From Polynucleobacter sp. AM-25C3 (GTDB taxonomy: Bacteria > Pseudomonadota > Gammaproteobacteria > Burkholderiales > Burkholderiaceae), in contig NZ_JACVOS010000002.1 of assembly GCF_018882335.1 (NCBI RefSeq), forward strand, positions 124,001-188,000: DNA of 64,000 bases, in the 5' to 3' direction. This document shows, in pieces, positions 17,374 to 26,834 of the stretch. The first letter of the stretch is position 1; each line of letters starts with the position of its first letter. A program made the translations under genes and the position numbers. The notes under the pieces were generated by a model. The model had not been told where the DNA came from. It was given only the letters and a program-made list of their open reading frames with translations, and ran no database searches.

Positions 17374-19908
17374 TTAAACATTGCCTTTAGAACCCGGGGA
17401 TTCTAGAGGCAATAGTATTGTAAAGGTGCAGCCAGATAGCTTTGTATGTTCTGCGTCCATCTGGTTTTTTGCCCAGAGTCGGCCTTGATGGGATTCGATT
17501 ACGGAGCGGCAAATATTCAAGCCCATGCCCATACCATCATTTTTGGTGCTGAAAAAGGGCTCAAACATGCGCTGAATGACGGATTCTGCGATTCCGCCAC
17601 CGCCATCAGTCACTCGGATGCGCAACATGGCGGGGAAGGTGCTGGTATCGAGGTCAGCTGAAATCTTGACTGGAGGAGCTGACCAGCGCGAGGAAAGGGG
17701 GTAAACCTCTCTCAAACCGTCCAAGGAGTTCTTTAGCAGATTAACCAGTACCTGCAGAATTAAGACTGGATCCAGGTCAACCGGTGGCAGGTTATCGGCA
17801 AGCTCGGTGCTGATGCTCAGGCGATGACGATGCGCTTCAATCTCCGCCAAGCCAACTGCATCATTAATAATTTCCCTGATATCGCAGGATTTGCGTTGTG
17901 GTTCACTGCGCTTTACAAAGCCCTTAATGCGCTGAATGATGGTTCCCGCTCGATGCGCCTGATCCGAAGCTTTTTCCAGTGCCGGAAGAATATCTTTTTG
18001 CAAGGCGGGGTCTAAATTCCCTTTCAATCGTTTTGCCACGCCCATGCAATAGTTCGAGATCGCAGCCAGCGGTTGATTCAATTCATGGGCCAATGAAGAG
18101 GCCATTTCGCCCATGGTTGTTAAACGGCTAGTAAATTGCATGCGCTCTTCTTGTTGGCGAGCCAAATCATCCGCTTCAACACGGATCGTGATGTCAGTTG
18201 CAATGAGCAGTTGCGCTAAATGCCCATCTACCCACGGCACAAAACGCCTACGAACCTCATACCATTTTGAAGTTCCCGTAGCTTCATCTAGCAGCTGAAT
18301 TTCTTCTGATTCCGATTCTTGATACAGGGAGGAGGGTGGAATGCCCTCAGTGATCATATCGCCAGACTCTTCGGCCAAGGCTTGCATCATATTTTGGTTG
18401 ATATCGCCACCAGCTAATTCAAAATGCCCTTTAGCGGTATTGCCAAAACGCTCACGATAAAAGCGGTTTGCAAATAACAGTTCTCCGGTCTCATTTGATA
18501 TAACTGAAACTGCTGCATCAAGGCCCTCCAGAACGGTAATGAAGCGCTCTTGTGAAGCCGCCAATTCTTCACGAATCTTTTTTGGCTCTGAGATATCAAT
18601 TAATGAGGTAACCCAACCAGTTTGCGCGCCTCTTTCATTAATCAAGGGTGCAATAAAGGTGCGCGTCTGAATGACGTGGCCGTTTCGATGAATGATTGAG
18701 CCTTCGACACCAATTTTCTTTTCTTGACTCAGCGCCAGCTTAAGGGCCTGATTCATTTTCTCGGTGAGCTCGGATTTTTGCCCTTCAGGCCAGAAGGCAA
18801 AGGGTGGATTTTGACCAATCAGTTCATTGGCGGACCAGCCTGTCATCTCGCAAAATGCGGGATTGACATAGGTGATGGTTCTATTCATATCATGCGCACG
18901 AATTCCCACTGGTGTGGAGTTTTCCATTGCGCTACGGAAATTGGTTTCTGCTCGAAGATTTGCTTCTGCCTCTTGCCTGACCTGCATTTGCTTTAACACC
19001 GACCACAAGCTCCAGATCACAAATGCACTTAATCCCAGCACCACACCAATCAGCATCCTGAAGGTCAAATTAGTTGCTGGTGGGTAAGTATCAATTCTCA
19101 AGCTGAGATTTGGGCTGAGTACTCCAAGATCCAGACTAGTTTGGTTGCTAAAAGCGCGCTTTGGCGTATTTTTATCAGATGAAATCGCAAGAATTTTGTC
19201 ACTATCCGTAATTAATGTAAATCGATACTGTCCTTTAAGCTCCCCTGGGATCATTTCAAGCAGGCCTTGAGTCGTATACAGGACAGCAACCATTCCCTTG
19301 ATTTCAGTTCCAGATATTTGAGGCACTACTTGCCAGAATACATTCCGGATTTCTTTTGAGATCAGTTCGTCGTTAGGAACTTGTACTGAAATAAAATGAC
19401 TGAAGGCTGGTCTATTTGTTGCAGTACTTAATTCAATTGTTTTTTTCAGGCCTTGGCTTATTGCCCCAGCATTTTCTGTCTTATTAAACCAATCTGTTTT
19501 TAAGTTGTCCGGTGGAATTTTCCATTGTCGCTGACCAGCTTCATTGATCCAAATTATTTGGGCAATCTCATGATTACTTTGCAGTAAGTTCTCTGCCTGA
19601 ATAAGCACATTCTCTTTTGATTTTGCTAAGTCACCAGCGCTGACAATGTCTCGACCAATGGATTGCAGAACATCTGTGTTATTTGCAAAGCGCAATTGAA
19701 TGCGCTGTTTTGCAAATGAGAGCTCCCTAAATAGTGCGGCCTCTTGCTGGCCTTTTTCTTGAAGTTGCAGGGTGCCCATAATCACCCCCATGACTACGGT
19801 AAAAAGCACAATCGCTATAAGCGGGGTGTAGACAAGCCTAAAGCGCCGCATATGACGGATCCACTTCACAGGCTTTAGTTGCCAGATAGAAAATGCGATT
19901 TTTTTCAT
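17374..19908 (-). CDS. membrane-bound PAS histidine kinase
   Basis: The 844-residue protein has a first membrane span at about 26-47, an extracytoplasmic sensor region of about 230 residues, and a second span at about 283-305. Two PAS-like domains follow ('GIRAHDMNRTITYVNPAFCEMTG' begins the first), then a FixL/DctB-type kinase core: 'GEMASSLAHELNQPL' with the phospho-His, 'NLLKNSLDGL' (N box), 'DGGGGI' (G1) and 'GMGMGLNICRS' (G2). The large periplasmic domain suggests it reads an external or membrane signal. It is divergent from aceE with a 203-base shared control region. Confidence 0.88.
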   Translation of the reverse strand: MKKIAFSIWQLKPVKWIRHMRRFRLVYTPLIAIVLFTVVMGVIMGTLQLQEKGQQEAALFRELSFAKQRIQLRFANNTDVLQSIGRDIVSAGDLAKSKENVLIQAENLLQSNHEIAQIIWINEAGQRQWKIPPDNLKTDWFNKTENAGAISQGLKKTIELSTATNRPAFSHFISVQVPNDELISKEIRNVFWQVVPQISGTEIKGMVAVLYTTQGLLEMIPGELKGQYRFTLITDSDKILAISSDKNTPKRAFSNQTSLDLGVLSPNLSLRIDTYPPATNLTFRMLIGVVLGLSAFVIWSLWSVLKQMQVRQEAEANLRAETNFRSAMENSTPVGIRAHDMNRTITYVNPAFCEMTGWSANELIGQNPPFAFWPEGQKSELTEKMNQALKLALSQEKKIGVEGSIIHRNGHVIQTRTFIAPLINERGAQTGWVTSLIDISEPKKIREELAASQERFITVLEGLDAAVSVISNETGELLFANRFYRERFGNTAKGHFELAGGDINQNMMQALAEESGDMITEGIPPSSLYQESESEEIQLLDEATGTSKWYEVRRRFVPWVDGHLAQLLIATDITIRVEADDLARQQEERMQFTSRLTTMGEMASSLAHELNQPLAAISNYCMGVAKRLKGNLDPALQKDILPALEKASDQAHRAGTIIQRIKGFVKRSEPQRKSCDIREIINDAVGLAEIEAHRHRLSISTELADNLPPVDLDPVLILQVLVNLLKNSLDGLREVYPLSSRWSAPPVKISADLDTSTFPAMLRIRVTDGGGGIAESVIQRMFEPFFSTKNDGMGMGLNICRSVIESHQGRLWAKNQMDAEHTKLSGCTFTILLPLESPGSKGNV

Positions 19909-19992
19909 GTAATCCGCTTATTTTGCCTGATTGACTTCATTATTAAGGCGATCTAGGTCACATTGAGAATCTATTTGCGTTGCAACAAAATC

Positions 19993-20023
19993 CCACATAG
20001 TGAGAAATACTATCATTATGTGG
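19993..20023. promoter_or_regulatory. candidate operator in the kinase/aceE divergent region
   Basis: CCACATA and TATGTGG form a perfect 7-base inverted repeat with a 17-base spacer, ending just upstream of the predicted aceE -35 box. The placement fits an activator or repressor site for the divergent two-component system or another PDH regulator. No consensus is known to me for it. Confidence 0.4.
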
Positions 20024-20031
20024 AAAATTGC

Positions 20032-20060
20032 TTGTTTACACCCATAGACCTTCCTAGAAT
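20032..20060 (+). promoter_or_regulatory. predicted sigma70 promoter of aceE
   Basis: TTGTTT at 20032-20037 and TAGAAT at 20055-20060 are separated by exactly 17 bases. Transcription would start near 20067, giving a leader of about 45 bases with GGAGG at 20101-20105 ahead of the aceE ATG. Confidence 0.55.
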
Positions 20061-20111
20061 ATTGACTATAGAGTGAATAAATAAGACCGATGTGACTAAT
20101 GGAGGCAGTTT

Positions 20112-22808
20112 ATGGCAGCAGTTCCAGATCAAATTTTGGGTAGCGCAGGCAAGCAAGATGCGGATCCAGGTGAAACCCAAGAGTGGTTGCAGGCGCTAGA
20201 TGGTGTTATTCGGAATGAGGGTGCAGCAAGAGCTGCCTATCTTATTGACCAACAAATTTCGCATGCACGCGTGAATGGTGTTAATCAACCATTCCATGCA
20301 GAAACACCTTACATCAATACGATTCCGGTAGAGCAGCAAGCCCGCTTGCCAGGCGATCAAAATGTGGAGCACCGCATTCGCTCATACACCCGTTGGAATG
20401 CAATGGCCATGGTCTTGCGTGCCAACAAAGACACCAACGTTGGTGGACATATTTCATCGTTCCAATCAGCAGCTACTTTGTATGACGTTGGATTCAATCA
20501 TTTCTGGCATGCGCCTTCTCCAGAGCATGGTGGCGATCTGATATTTGTACAAGGACATTCAGCTCCAGGCGTTTACGCCCGAGCTTATATGCTCGGCCGC
20601 TTGTCAGAAGATCAGCTCAATAATTTCCGTCAAGAAGTTGGCGGTAAAGGTATCTCTAGTTATCCCCATCCGTGGTTGATGCCTGATTTCTGGCAATTCC
20701 CAACAGTCTCTATGGGCCTTGGCCCCATCATGGCCATTTATCAAGCGCGCTTTATGCGCTATATGCAGGACCGTGGATTTATTAAGGCTGAAGGTCGTAA
20801 AGTGTGGGCCTTTTTGGGCGATGGTGAAACAGATGAGCCGGAGTCACTTGGCGCAATCGGCATGGCTGGTCGTGAAAAATTAGATAACCTCATTTTTGTT
20901 GTGAACTGTAACTTGCAACGTCTGGATGGTCCTGTTCGTGGAAACGGCAAGATTATTCAAGAGCTCGAGGGCGAGTTCCGTGGTGCAGGTTGGAATGTCA
21001 TTAAAGTAGTTTGGGGTGGTCATTGGGATGCTTTGTTCGCGCGCGACAAAAAAGGCATCTTGATGCAACGTCTGGGCGAAATCGTCGATGGCCAGTATCA
21101 AACCATGAAGGCTAAGAGCGGCGCTTATGTTCGTGAGACGGTATTTAATACTCCCGAACTTAAAGCATTGGTTAGCGATTGGAGTGATGATGAGATTTGG
21201 CAACTCAATCGTGGCGGCCATGATCCCCATAAAGTATTTGCAGCCTTTCATTCAGCTGTAAATCACAAAGATCAACCTACTGTCATCCTAGCCCACACCA
21301 TTAAGGGTTACGGCATGGGTGGTTCCGGTGAGGCAATGAATATTGCTCACCAAGCGAAGAAGATGAATGCGGATGACGTGCGTCGTTTCCGTGATCGCTT
21401 TGAGATTCCAGTTAAAGATGAGCAATTAGATGAAATGCCTTTGGTGAAATTCGCTGAAGGCAGTCCAGAGCTTGAGTACATGAAGGCTCGCCGTCAAGAG
21501 TTAGGTGGCTACTTACCGCAGCGTCGTATGAAGGCGGAAAGCTTGCCGGTTCCAGCGCTAGATGTTTTTGCGCCATTGCTTGAGGCTACTGCTGAAGGAC
21601 GCGAGATCTCCACTACCATGGCATTTGTTCGCATGCTCAATACGATTGTGCGCGATAAGGTTCTTGGAAAGCGCGTAGTTCCAATTGTGCCGGATGAGTC
21701 TCGTACCTTTGGTATGGAAGGCATGTTCCGCCAATTAGGCATTTGGAATCAGTTGGGTCAGCTTTACACCCCAGAAGATCATGATCAATTGATGTTCTAT
21801 AAAGAGGACAAGCACGGTCAGATTTTGCAAGAGGGTATCAATGAAGCGGGCGGTATGTGCGACTGGATCGCCGCTGCAACTTCATATTCGACCCATGGTG
21901 TGCCGATGTTGCCTTTCTACATCTTCTACTCCATGTTTGGCTTCCAACGAATTGGGGACTTGTGTTGGGCTGCGGGCGATATGCGTAGCCGTGGTTTCTT
22001 GTTGGGCGGTACTGCTGGTAGAACCACATTAAACGGTGAAGGTCTTCAGCATGAAGATGGTCACAGTCAGGTATGGAGCGCTGCTATTCCAAACTGTATT
22101 AGCTATGACCCTTCATTCTCTTTTGAGGTTGCGGTGGTCATTCAGGATGGTATGCGTCGCATGCTTGCCGACCAAGAGGATGTCTATTACTACATCACTT
22201 TGATGAATGAGAACTACGCTCATCCAGCGATGCCAAAGGGTGCCGAGCAAGACATCATTAAGGGAATGTATAAGCTCAAATCCGTTGGTGATGCCAATGC
22301 GAAATTGCGCGTACAACTCTTGGGCTCAGGCACGATCTTCCGTGAAGTGATTGAAGCCGCTGAAATCTTGCGTAAAGATTGGGGCGTAGCTTCTGATCTG
22401 TGGGGTTGCCCAAGCTTTACTGAGTTGGGTCGTGACTGGAATGCAGTTCACCGCAATAATCTGCTGAACCCAACAGCGGCACCAGCGCTATCTCATGTAG
22501 AGAGATGCCTTAAAGATACTGTTGGCCCAATTGTTGCGGCAACTGACTATGTACGTTTATTTGCAGAGCAAATTCGCCCAGCCATTCAGCATATGGGTCG
22601 TCGCTTTGAAGTATTGGGTACAGATGGTTTTGGACGTTCTGATACTCGCGAAAAATTACGTGATTTCTTTGAAGTGGATCGCCGTTGGGTTGTTCTTACA
22701 GCACTACGTTCTTTGGTGGATGCTGGACAGCTTGATCGCCAAAAGCTTGCTGAGGCAATTAAGAAATACGACATCGACACCACTAAACCAAACCCAATGA
22801 CGGTTTGA
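20112..22808 (+). CDS. aceE: pyruvate dehydrogenase E1 component (homodimeric type)
   Basis: The 898-residue protein decarboxylates pyruvate with thiamine diphosphate and passes the acetyl group to E2. The thiamine-binding motif runs from 'FLGDGETDEPES' to 'NCNLQRLDGPVRGNGK'. 'GGHISSFQSAATLYDVGFNHFW' and the conserved 'PDESRTFGMEGMFRQLGIW' are also diagnostic of the large homodimeric E1. A strong GGAGG precedes the ATG. It heads aceE-aceF-lpdA and faces a divergent two-component system. Confidence 0.98.
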   Translation: MAAVPDQILGSAGKQDADPGETQEWLQALDGVIRNEGAARAAYLIDQQISHARVNGVNQPFHAETPYINTIPVEQQARLPGDQNVEHRIRSYTRWNAMAMVLRANKDTNVGGHISSFQSAATLYDVGFNHFWHAPSPEHGGDLIFVQGHSAPGVYARAYMLGRLSEDQLNNFRQEVGGKGISSYPHPWLMPDFWQFPTVSMGLGPIMAIYQARFMRYMQDRGFIKAEGRKVWAFLGDGETDEPESLGAIGMAGREKLDNLIFVVNCNLQRLDGPVRGNGKIIQELEGEFRGAGWNVIKVVWGGHWDALFARDKKGILMQRLGEIVDGQYQTMKAKSGAYVRETVFNTPELKALVSDWSDDEIWQLNRGGHDPHKVFAAFHSAVNHKDQPTVILAHTIKGYGMGGSGEAMNIAHQAKKMNADDVRRFRDRFEIPVKDEQLDEMPLVKFAEGSPELEYMKARRQELGGYLPQRRMKAESLPVPALDVFAPLLEATAEGREISTTMAFVRMLNTIVRDKVLGKRVVPIVPDESRTFGMEGMFRQLGIWNQLGQLYTPEDHDQLMFYKEDKHGQILQEGINEAGGMCDWIAAATSYSTHGVPMLPFYIFYSMFGFQRIGDLCWAAGDMRSRGFLLGGTAGRTTLNGEGLQHEDGHSQVWSAAIPNCISYDPSFSFEVAVVIQDGMRRMLADQEDVYYYITLMNENYAHPAMPKGAEQDIIKGMYKLKSVGDANAKLRVQLLGSGTIFREVIEAAEILRKDWGVASDLWGCPSFTELGRDWNAVHRNNLLNPTAAPALSHVERCLKDTVGPIVAATDYVRLFAEQIRPAIQHMGRRFEVLGTDGFGRSDTREKLRDFFEVDRRWVVLTALRSLVDAGQLDRQKLAEAIKKYDIDTTKPNPMTV

Positions 22809-22823
22809 TAAGAGACAGATACT

Positions 22824-24137
22824 ATGAGCCAACTAATTGATATTAAAGTCCCGGATATTGGGGATTACAAAGATGTACCCGTCATCGAGGTATTGGTAAA
22901 AGCCGGTGACCGTGTTGAGAAAGAGCAATCTATTGTTGTTTTGGAGTCTGACAAGGCAACAATGGATGTTCCTTCATCTCACTCTGGTGTGGTGAAAGAA
23001 GTCAAAGTTAAAGTAGGTGACTCGATCTCCGAGGGCGCTATTGTTCTTGTTCTTGAGGAGAGTGGCGAAGCAGCGGCTCCGGCCGCAGCACAAGCCGCTC
23101 CTGCGCCTGCAGCAGCAAAAGTGGATTCAGTGGCAGCACCCGCTCCAACAGTAGAGCCACCGATTGTTCGTGCTCCAGCGCCACCACCCGTGAGCAATGC
23201 TCCTGTAGAGGTAGATCCAACAGCAAGTCACGCTAGTCCCTCAGTGCGCAAGTTTGCTCGCGAACTCGGCGTGACTGTTCATCAAGTAAAAGGCTCAGGT
23301 CTTAAAGGGCGCATTACTCAAGAAGATGTACAGGCTTTCGTAAAAGCGGCGATGAGTGGTGGAGCGGGAAGTAGCTCTAATGCATCTGGTGGAAGCTTGG
23401 GTGGTCTAAATTTAATTCCTTGGCCAAAAGTCGATTTCTCCAAATTTGGTGAGACAGAGCGTCAGCCATTAAATCGCATTAAGAAGCTCACTGCAGCAAA
23501 CCTCGGTCGTAACTGGGTGATGATTCCTGCGGTGACTTATCACGAAGATGCAGACATTACTGATTTGGAAGCCTTTAGAGTTCTCACTAATAAAGAGAAT
23601 GAAAAGCAGGGTCTCAAAATCACGATGCTGGCTTTCTTAATGAAAGCTGCGGTAGCTGCGCTCAAGAAATTCCCTGAGTTCAATAGCTCTATTGATGGCG
23701 ATGACTTGGTATTGAAGAAGTATTTCAATATCGCCTTTGCTGCCGATACGCCAAATGGCTTGGTTGTGCCGGTGATTCGCGATGCGGATAAGAAGGGCAT
23801 CTTTGAGCTGGCTCGCGAAACTTCAGAGTTAGCTGCGTTGGCACGTGATGGCAAATTAAAGCCGGATCAAATGCAGGGCGCTAGTTTCACCATCTCTTCA
23901 TTAGGGGGTATTGGTGGTACTTATTTCTCGCCAATTGTGAATGCGCCAGAAGTGGCAATTATGGGTGTGAGCAAGGCTGCCATGAAACCCGTTTGGGATG
24001 GCAAGCAGTTTGTCCCACGCTTAATTTGCCCATTGTCATTAAGTGCCGACCATCGTGTCATTGATGGTGCTTTGGCAACGCGTTTCAATGTCTATATCGC
24101 TCAGCTGATGTCCGACTTCCGTCGCGCAGCGCTTTAA
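22824..24137 (+). CDS. aceF: dihydrolipoamide acetyltransferase (PDH E2)
   Basis: The 437-residue core subunit carries one lipoyl domain with Lys44 in 'LESDKATMDV', an Ala/Pro-rich flexible linker (about 75-130), a peripheral-subunit-binding domain ('ASPSVRKFARELGV') and a catalytic domain ending in 'SADHRVIDGALATRF' with the active-site His. Many proteobacterial E2s have two or three lipoyl domains; here there is one, and a second is found on the E3 encoded next door. It starts 15 bases after aceE. Confidence 0.97.
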   Translation: MSQLIDIKVPDIGDYKDVPVIEVLVKAGDRVEKEQSIVVLESDKATMDVPSSHSGVVKEVKVKVGDSISEGAIVLVLEESGEAAAPAAAQAAPAPAAAKVDSVAAPAPTVEPPIVRAPAPPPVSNAPVEVDPTASHASPSVRKFARELGVTVHQVKGSGLKGRITQEDVQAFVKAAMSGGAGSSSNASGGSLGGLNLIPWPKVDFSKFGETERQPLNRIKKLTAANLGRNWVMIPAVTYHEDADITDLEAFRVLTNKENEKQGLKITMLAFLMKAAVAALKKFPEFNSSIDGDDLVLKKYFNIAFAADTPNGLVVPVIRDADKKGIFELARETSELAALARDGKLKPDQMQGASFTISSLGGIGGTYFSPIVNAPEVAIMGVSKAAMKPVWDGKQFVPRLICPLSLSADHRVIDGALATRFNVYIAQLMSDFRRAAL

Positions 24138-24146
24138 GGAGAAGAT

Positions 24147-25946
24147 ATGGCTAAGCAAATTATTCTTGTTCCAGATATTGGCGATTATTCAGATGTCCCA
24201 GTAATTGAAGTGCTCATCAAAGTAGGTGATGTTATTGAAAAAGAGCAACCACTGCTCGTACTGGAGTCCGATAAAGCCACCATGGAAGTTCCTGCTGATG
24301 CGGCTGGAACCATCCTCAGTATTGCTGTAAAGGCCGGCGACAAAGTAGGCAAGGGCAGTATCGTTGCTGAAATAGAAGCAGGGGCTTCAGCGGCACCTCA
24401 AGCAGCATCGCCTGCCGCACCTTCGGCTACTCCGGCTCCAACAGCGGCGCCAGTAGCTGCCCCGGTGATTAGCGCTCCCATTGCTGGTCAATACAGTGGC
24501 AAAGTTGATCATGAGTGTGAAGTGCTCGTATTGGGTGCTGGCCCTGGCGGTTATAGCGCTGCATTCCGTAGTGCGGATTTGGGAATGACAACGATTTTGG
24601 TAGAGCGCTATGCGACATTGGGCGGTGTTTGTCTGAATGTCGGCTGCATTCCTTCTAAAGCCTTGCTTCACACCACTGCGGTAATGGATGAAGTGAAAAC
24701 GATGTCTAAGCATGGTATTAGTTACGGCGCTCCGAAGATTGAAATTGATCAACTGCGTGGCTACAAAGATTCTGTCATTGCAAAACTCACTGGTGGTTTG
24801 GCTGGTATGGCCAAAGCACGCAAGGTGACCGTAGTACGTGGTCTTGGCCGTTTCTTAGATGCCAATCACGTCGAGGTCGAATTAACTAAGGGCGAAGGCC
24901 AAGATCTAGCAGGCCAAAAAGAAGTGATCCGTTTTCAGAAGGCGATTATTGCGGCGGGTAGTCAGCCAGTCATGCTACCTTTCTTACCAAAAGACCCGCG
25001 CATTGTTGATAGCACGGGTGCTTTATTGCTCAAGAGTATTCCGAAGCGCATGTTGGTGATTGGTGGCGGCATTATTGGTTTAGAGATGGCTACTGTTTAC
25101 AGCACTTTAGGTTCACGCATTGATATTGCGGAAATGATGGATGGCCTGATGGCTGGTGCCGACCGTGATTTAGAAAAGGTCTGGGAGAAGTTTAATGCCG
25201 GCCGATTTGAAAAAATTATGCTCAAGACTCGCGCCTCTAAAGCCGAAGTGAAAGCAGATGGTATTCAAGTGAGCTTTGAAGGTGAGAATGCTCCGGCTGA
25301 ACCACAAACTTATGATCTCGTATTGGTAGCAGTAGGGCGCACACCAAACGGTAAAAAGATTGATGCATCTGCTGCAGGTGTGATCGTGGATGAGCGTGGC
25401 TTTATCCCGGTCGACAATCAAATGCGCACCAATGTGTGCAATATCTTTGCGATTGGCGATATCGTTGGCCAACCAATGCTTGCCCATAAAGCAGTGCATG
25501 AAGGTCACGTTGCTGCTGAAGTGGCTGCTGGCGAGAAATCGTATTTCGATGCCAAACAGATTCCTTCGGTTGCTTACACCGACCCAGAGGTAGCTTGGGC
25601 TGGTTTGACAGAAGAGCAATGCAAAGCTCAAGGAATTGCATACGAAAAAGGTTTATTTCCATGGGCCGCTAGCGGTAGAGCGATTGCTAATGGACGTGAT
25701 GAAGGCTTCACCAAACTCATTTTTGATGCCGCTAGCAAACGCATCATCGGTGGCGGTATTGTTGGAACACACGCAGGGGATTTAATTGGTGAAGTTTGTC
25801 TCGCAATTGAGATGGGTGCAGATGCAGTGGATATCGGTAAAACCATTCATCCACATCCAACCTTAGGTGAGTCTGTTGGTCTGGCCGCAGAAGCTGCTCA
25901 TGGCCATTGCACTGATTTACCTCCGGTGAAAAAGAAGACGCATTAA
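24147..25946 (+). CDS. lpdA: dihydrolipoamide dehydrogenase (PDH E3) with N-terminal lipoyl domain
   Basis: This 599-residue protein is longer than ordinary E3 (about 470) because of an N-terminal lipoyl domain with Lys43 in 'LESDKATMEV' and an Ala/Pro linker (about 80-115). The flavoprotein part has 'LGAGPGGYSAA', the redox disulfide 'GGVCLNVGCIPSK', an NAD fold 'VIGGGIIGLEMA', and 'HPHPTLGESV' with the catalytic His-Glu. Lipoyl-E3 fusions of this type are known in betaproteobacteria. A strong terminator follows. Confidence 0.97.
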   Translation: MAKQIILVPDIGDYSDVPVIEVLIKVGDVIEKEQPLLVLESDKATMEVPADAAGTILSIAVKAGDKVGKGSIVAEIEAGASAAPQAASPAAPSATPAPTAAPVAAPVISAPIAGQYSGKVDHECEVLVLGAGPGGYSAAFRSADLGMTTILVERYATLGGVCLNVGCIPSKALLHTTAVMDEVKTMSKHGISYGAPKIEIDQLRGYKDSVIAKLTGGLAGMAKARKVTVVRGLGRFLDANHVEVELTKGEGQDLAGQKEVIRFQKAIIAAGSQPVMLPFLPKDPRIVDSTGALLLKSIPKRMLVIGGGIIGLEMATVYSTLGSRIDIAEMMDGLMAGADRDLEKVWEKFNAGRFEKIMLKTRASKAEVKADGIQVSFEGENAPAEPQTYDLVLVAVGRTPNGKKIDASAAGVIVDERGFIPVDNQMRTNVCNIFAIGDIVGQPMLAHKAVHEGHVAAEVAAGEKSYFDAKQIPSVAYTDPEVAWAGLTEEQCKAQGIAYEKGLFPWAASGRAIANGRDEGFTKLIFDAASKRIIGGGIVGTHAGDLIGEVCLAIEMGADAVDIGKTIHPHPTLGESVGLAAEAAHGHCTDLPPVKKKTH

Positions 25947-25972
25947 ATCGTTCATGTTTTTTAGTTCTGAAT

Positions 25973-26006
25973 AAGAAAATGCCCCGATCTCTCGGGGCAT
26001 TTTCTT
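25973..26006. terminator. bidirectional intrinsic terminator between lpdA and the phasin gene
   Basis: A perfect 15-base-pair stem has a GCCCCGA/TCGGGGC core flanked by AAGAAAAT and ATTTTCTT, with a 4-base loop. The A-rich left arm and T-rich right arm let it stop transcription from both the lpdA side and the convergent phasin side. Confidence 0.9.
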
Positions 26007-26063
26007 ATATTTACTACAACACGAATGCTACAGATTAATTCTGAATACCTAAGCTAGTCAGAA

Positions 26064-26630
26064 TTACTTCTTGGCGCTGGCTTTGCTTGCTGTCTTAGTG
26101 GCAGTTTTGACTGTCTTTTCAATAGAGCTAGTAGCATTGCTGAGGTTAGTTTGAGCAACTTCAACTGCATGCTTAACTGCTTTTTGACTTGTTTCAAATA
26201 CATTGGTAGCCGAAGCGATGGCTTGTTTCATTGCGCTAACAGCGGCATCAGATCCAGCGGGAGCATTCTTAGTCCAATCTTCAACCAAGGCGTTAATCTT
26301 TTTTTGACCTGCTTGAAATTCTTTTTCAGCAGACTTAGTGAAGTTCGCTTGAGTTTCATGAGCTAACTCATATAGATGGCGACTATAGGCCATGATTTTT
26401 TCAGCCATTGGCTGAACAGCTTCTGCTTGATGCGCTAGAAGTTGTTGGATATCTTTTACTTCCATTGCTTTCTTGGCGCTAGACATACTGTCGCTCAAGC
26501 TTTGCTTGGCAATATGCATATTGAGTTCAACTAATTTCTCAATGCTCTGCAGGGCTTGATTAGTAAGGCCACTCAAAGTTTCTAAATTCGCTTTTTGTGC
26601 TGCTGCAATCTGTTCTGGTGTTAAGTTCAT
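26064..26630 (-). CDS. phaP: phasin family protein
   Basis: The 188-residue protein is almost wholly helical, starting 'MNLTPEQIAAAQKANLETL' with the phasin motif, and ends in a Lys/Ala/Thr-rich tail ('KTATKTASKASAKK'). Phasins coat polyhydroxybutyrate granules; a basic tail like this resembles those proposed to tether granules to DNA, which is an inference here. AAGG precedes the ATG. It converges on the PDH operon, which supplies the acetyl-CoA used for PHB. No PHB synthase is in the window. Confidence 0.88.
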   Translation of the reverse strand: MNLTPEQIAAAQKANLETLSGLTNQALQSIEKLVELNMHIAKQSLSDSMSSAKKAMEVKDIQQLLAHQAEAVQPMAEKIMAYSRHLYELAHETQANFTKSAEKEFQAGQKKINALVEDWTKNAPAGSDAAVSAMKQAIASATNVFETSQKAVKHAVEVAQTNLSNATSSIEKTVKTATKTASKASAKK

Positions 26631-26688
26631 TTCAATCCCTTTCTTGTGGACTCAATGTATTTGCCTACTATGAGCTATATCTGCATAT

Positions 26689-26731
26689 TGTCAATTTAAT
26701 TACGCACCATTATATGGCACCTATGGTGCGT
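26689..26731 (-). promoter_or_regulatory. phasin promoter -35 box and upstream inverted repeat
   Basis: On the minus strand a consensus TTGACA (plus 26689-26694) could serve as the -35 box of the phasin gene, although the -10 is weak. Immediately upstream, ACGCACCAT (26702-26710) and ATGGTGCGT (26723-26731) form a perfect 9-base inverted repeat with a 12-base spacer. This looks like a dimeric regulator site, perhaps for a PhaR-type regulator or for the divergent transporter gene. Confidence 0.5.
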
Positions 26732-26834
26732 TGCAACATAAAATAGACGCTGGGCATGACTTGGGGCAGGAGTGTGGAAAAGAGCCTAAAATCATAGATT
26801 GCCCAAAAATTCCCACATATTCAATAAGTTATCC

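Noticed and set aside
20062..20085. TTGACT followed by TAAATA as the aceE promoter
   Set aside because: Spacing between the boxes is far below 16-18 bases; the TTGTTT/TAGAAT pair at 17 bases fits better.
25170..25631. 153-codon frame antisense to lpdA
   Set aside because: Low-complexity, Cys/His/Phe-rich translation typical of the antisense of a conserved gene; no start signal.
19992..26820. TCCCACATA occurring upstream of both aceE and the EamA transporter
   Set aside because: Only the aceE copy is part of an inverted repeat; a 9-base match twice in 64 kb is weak evidence of a shared site.
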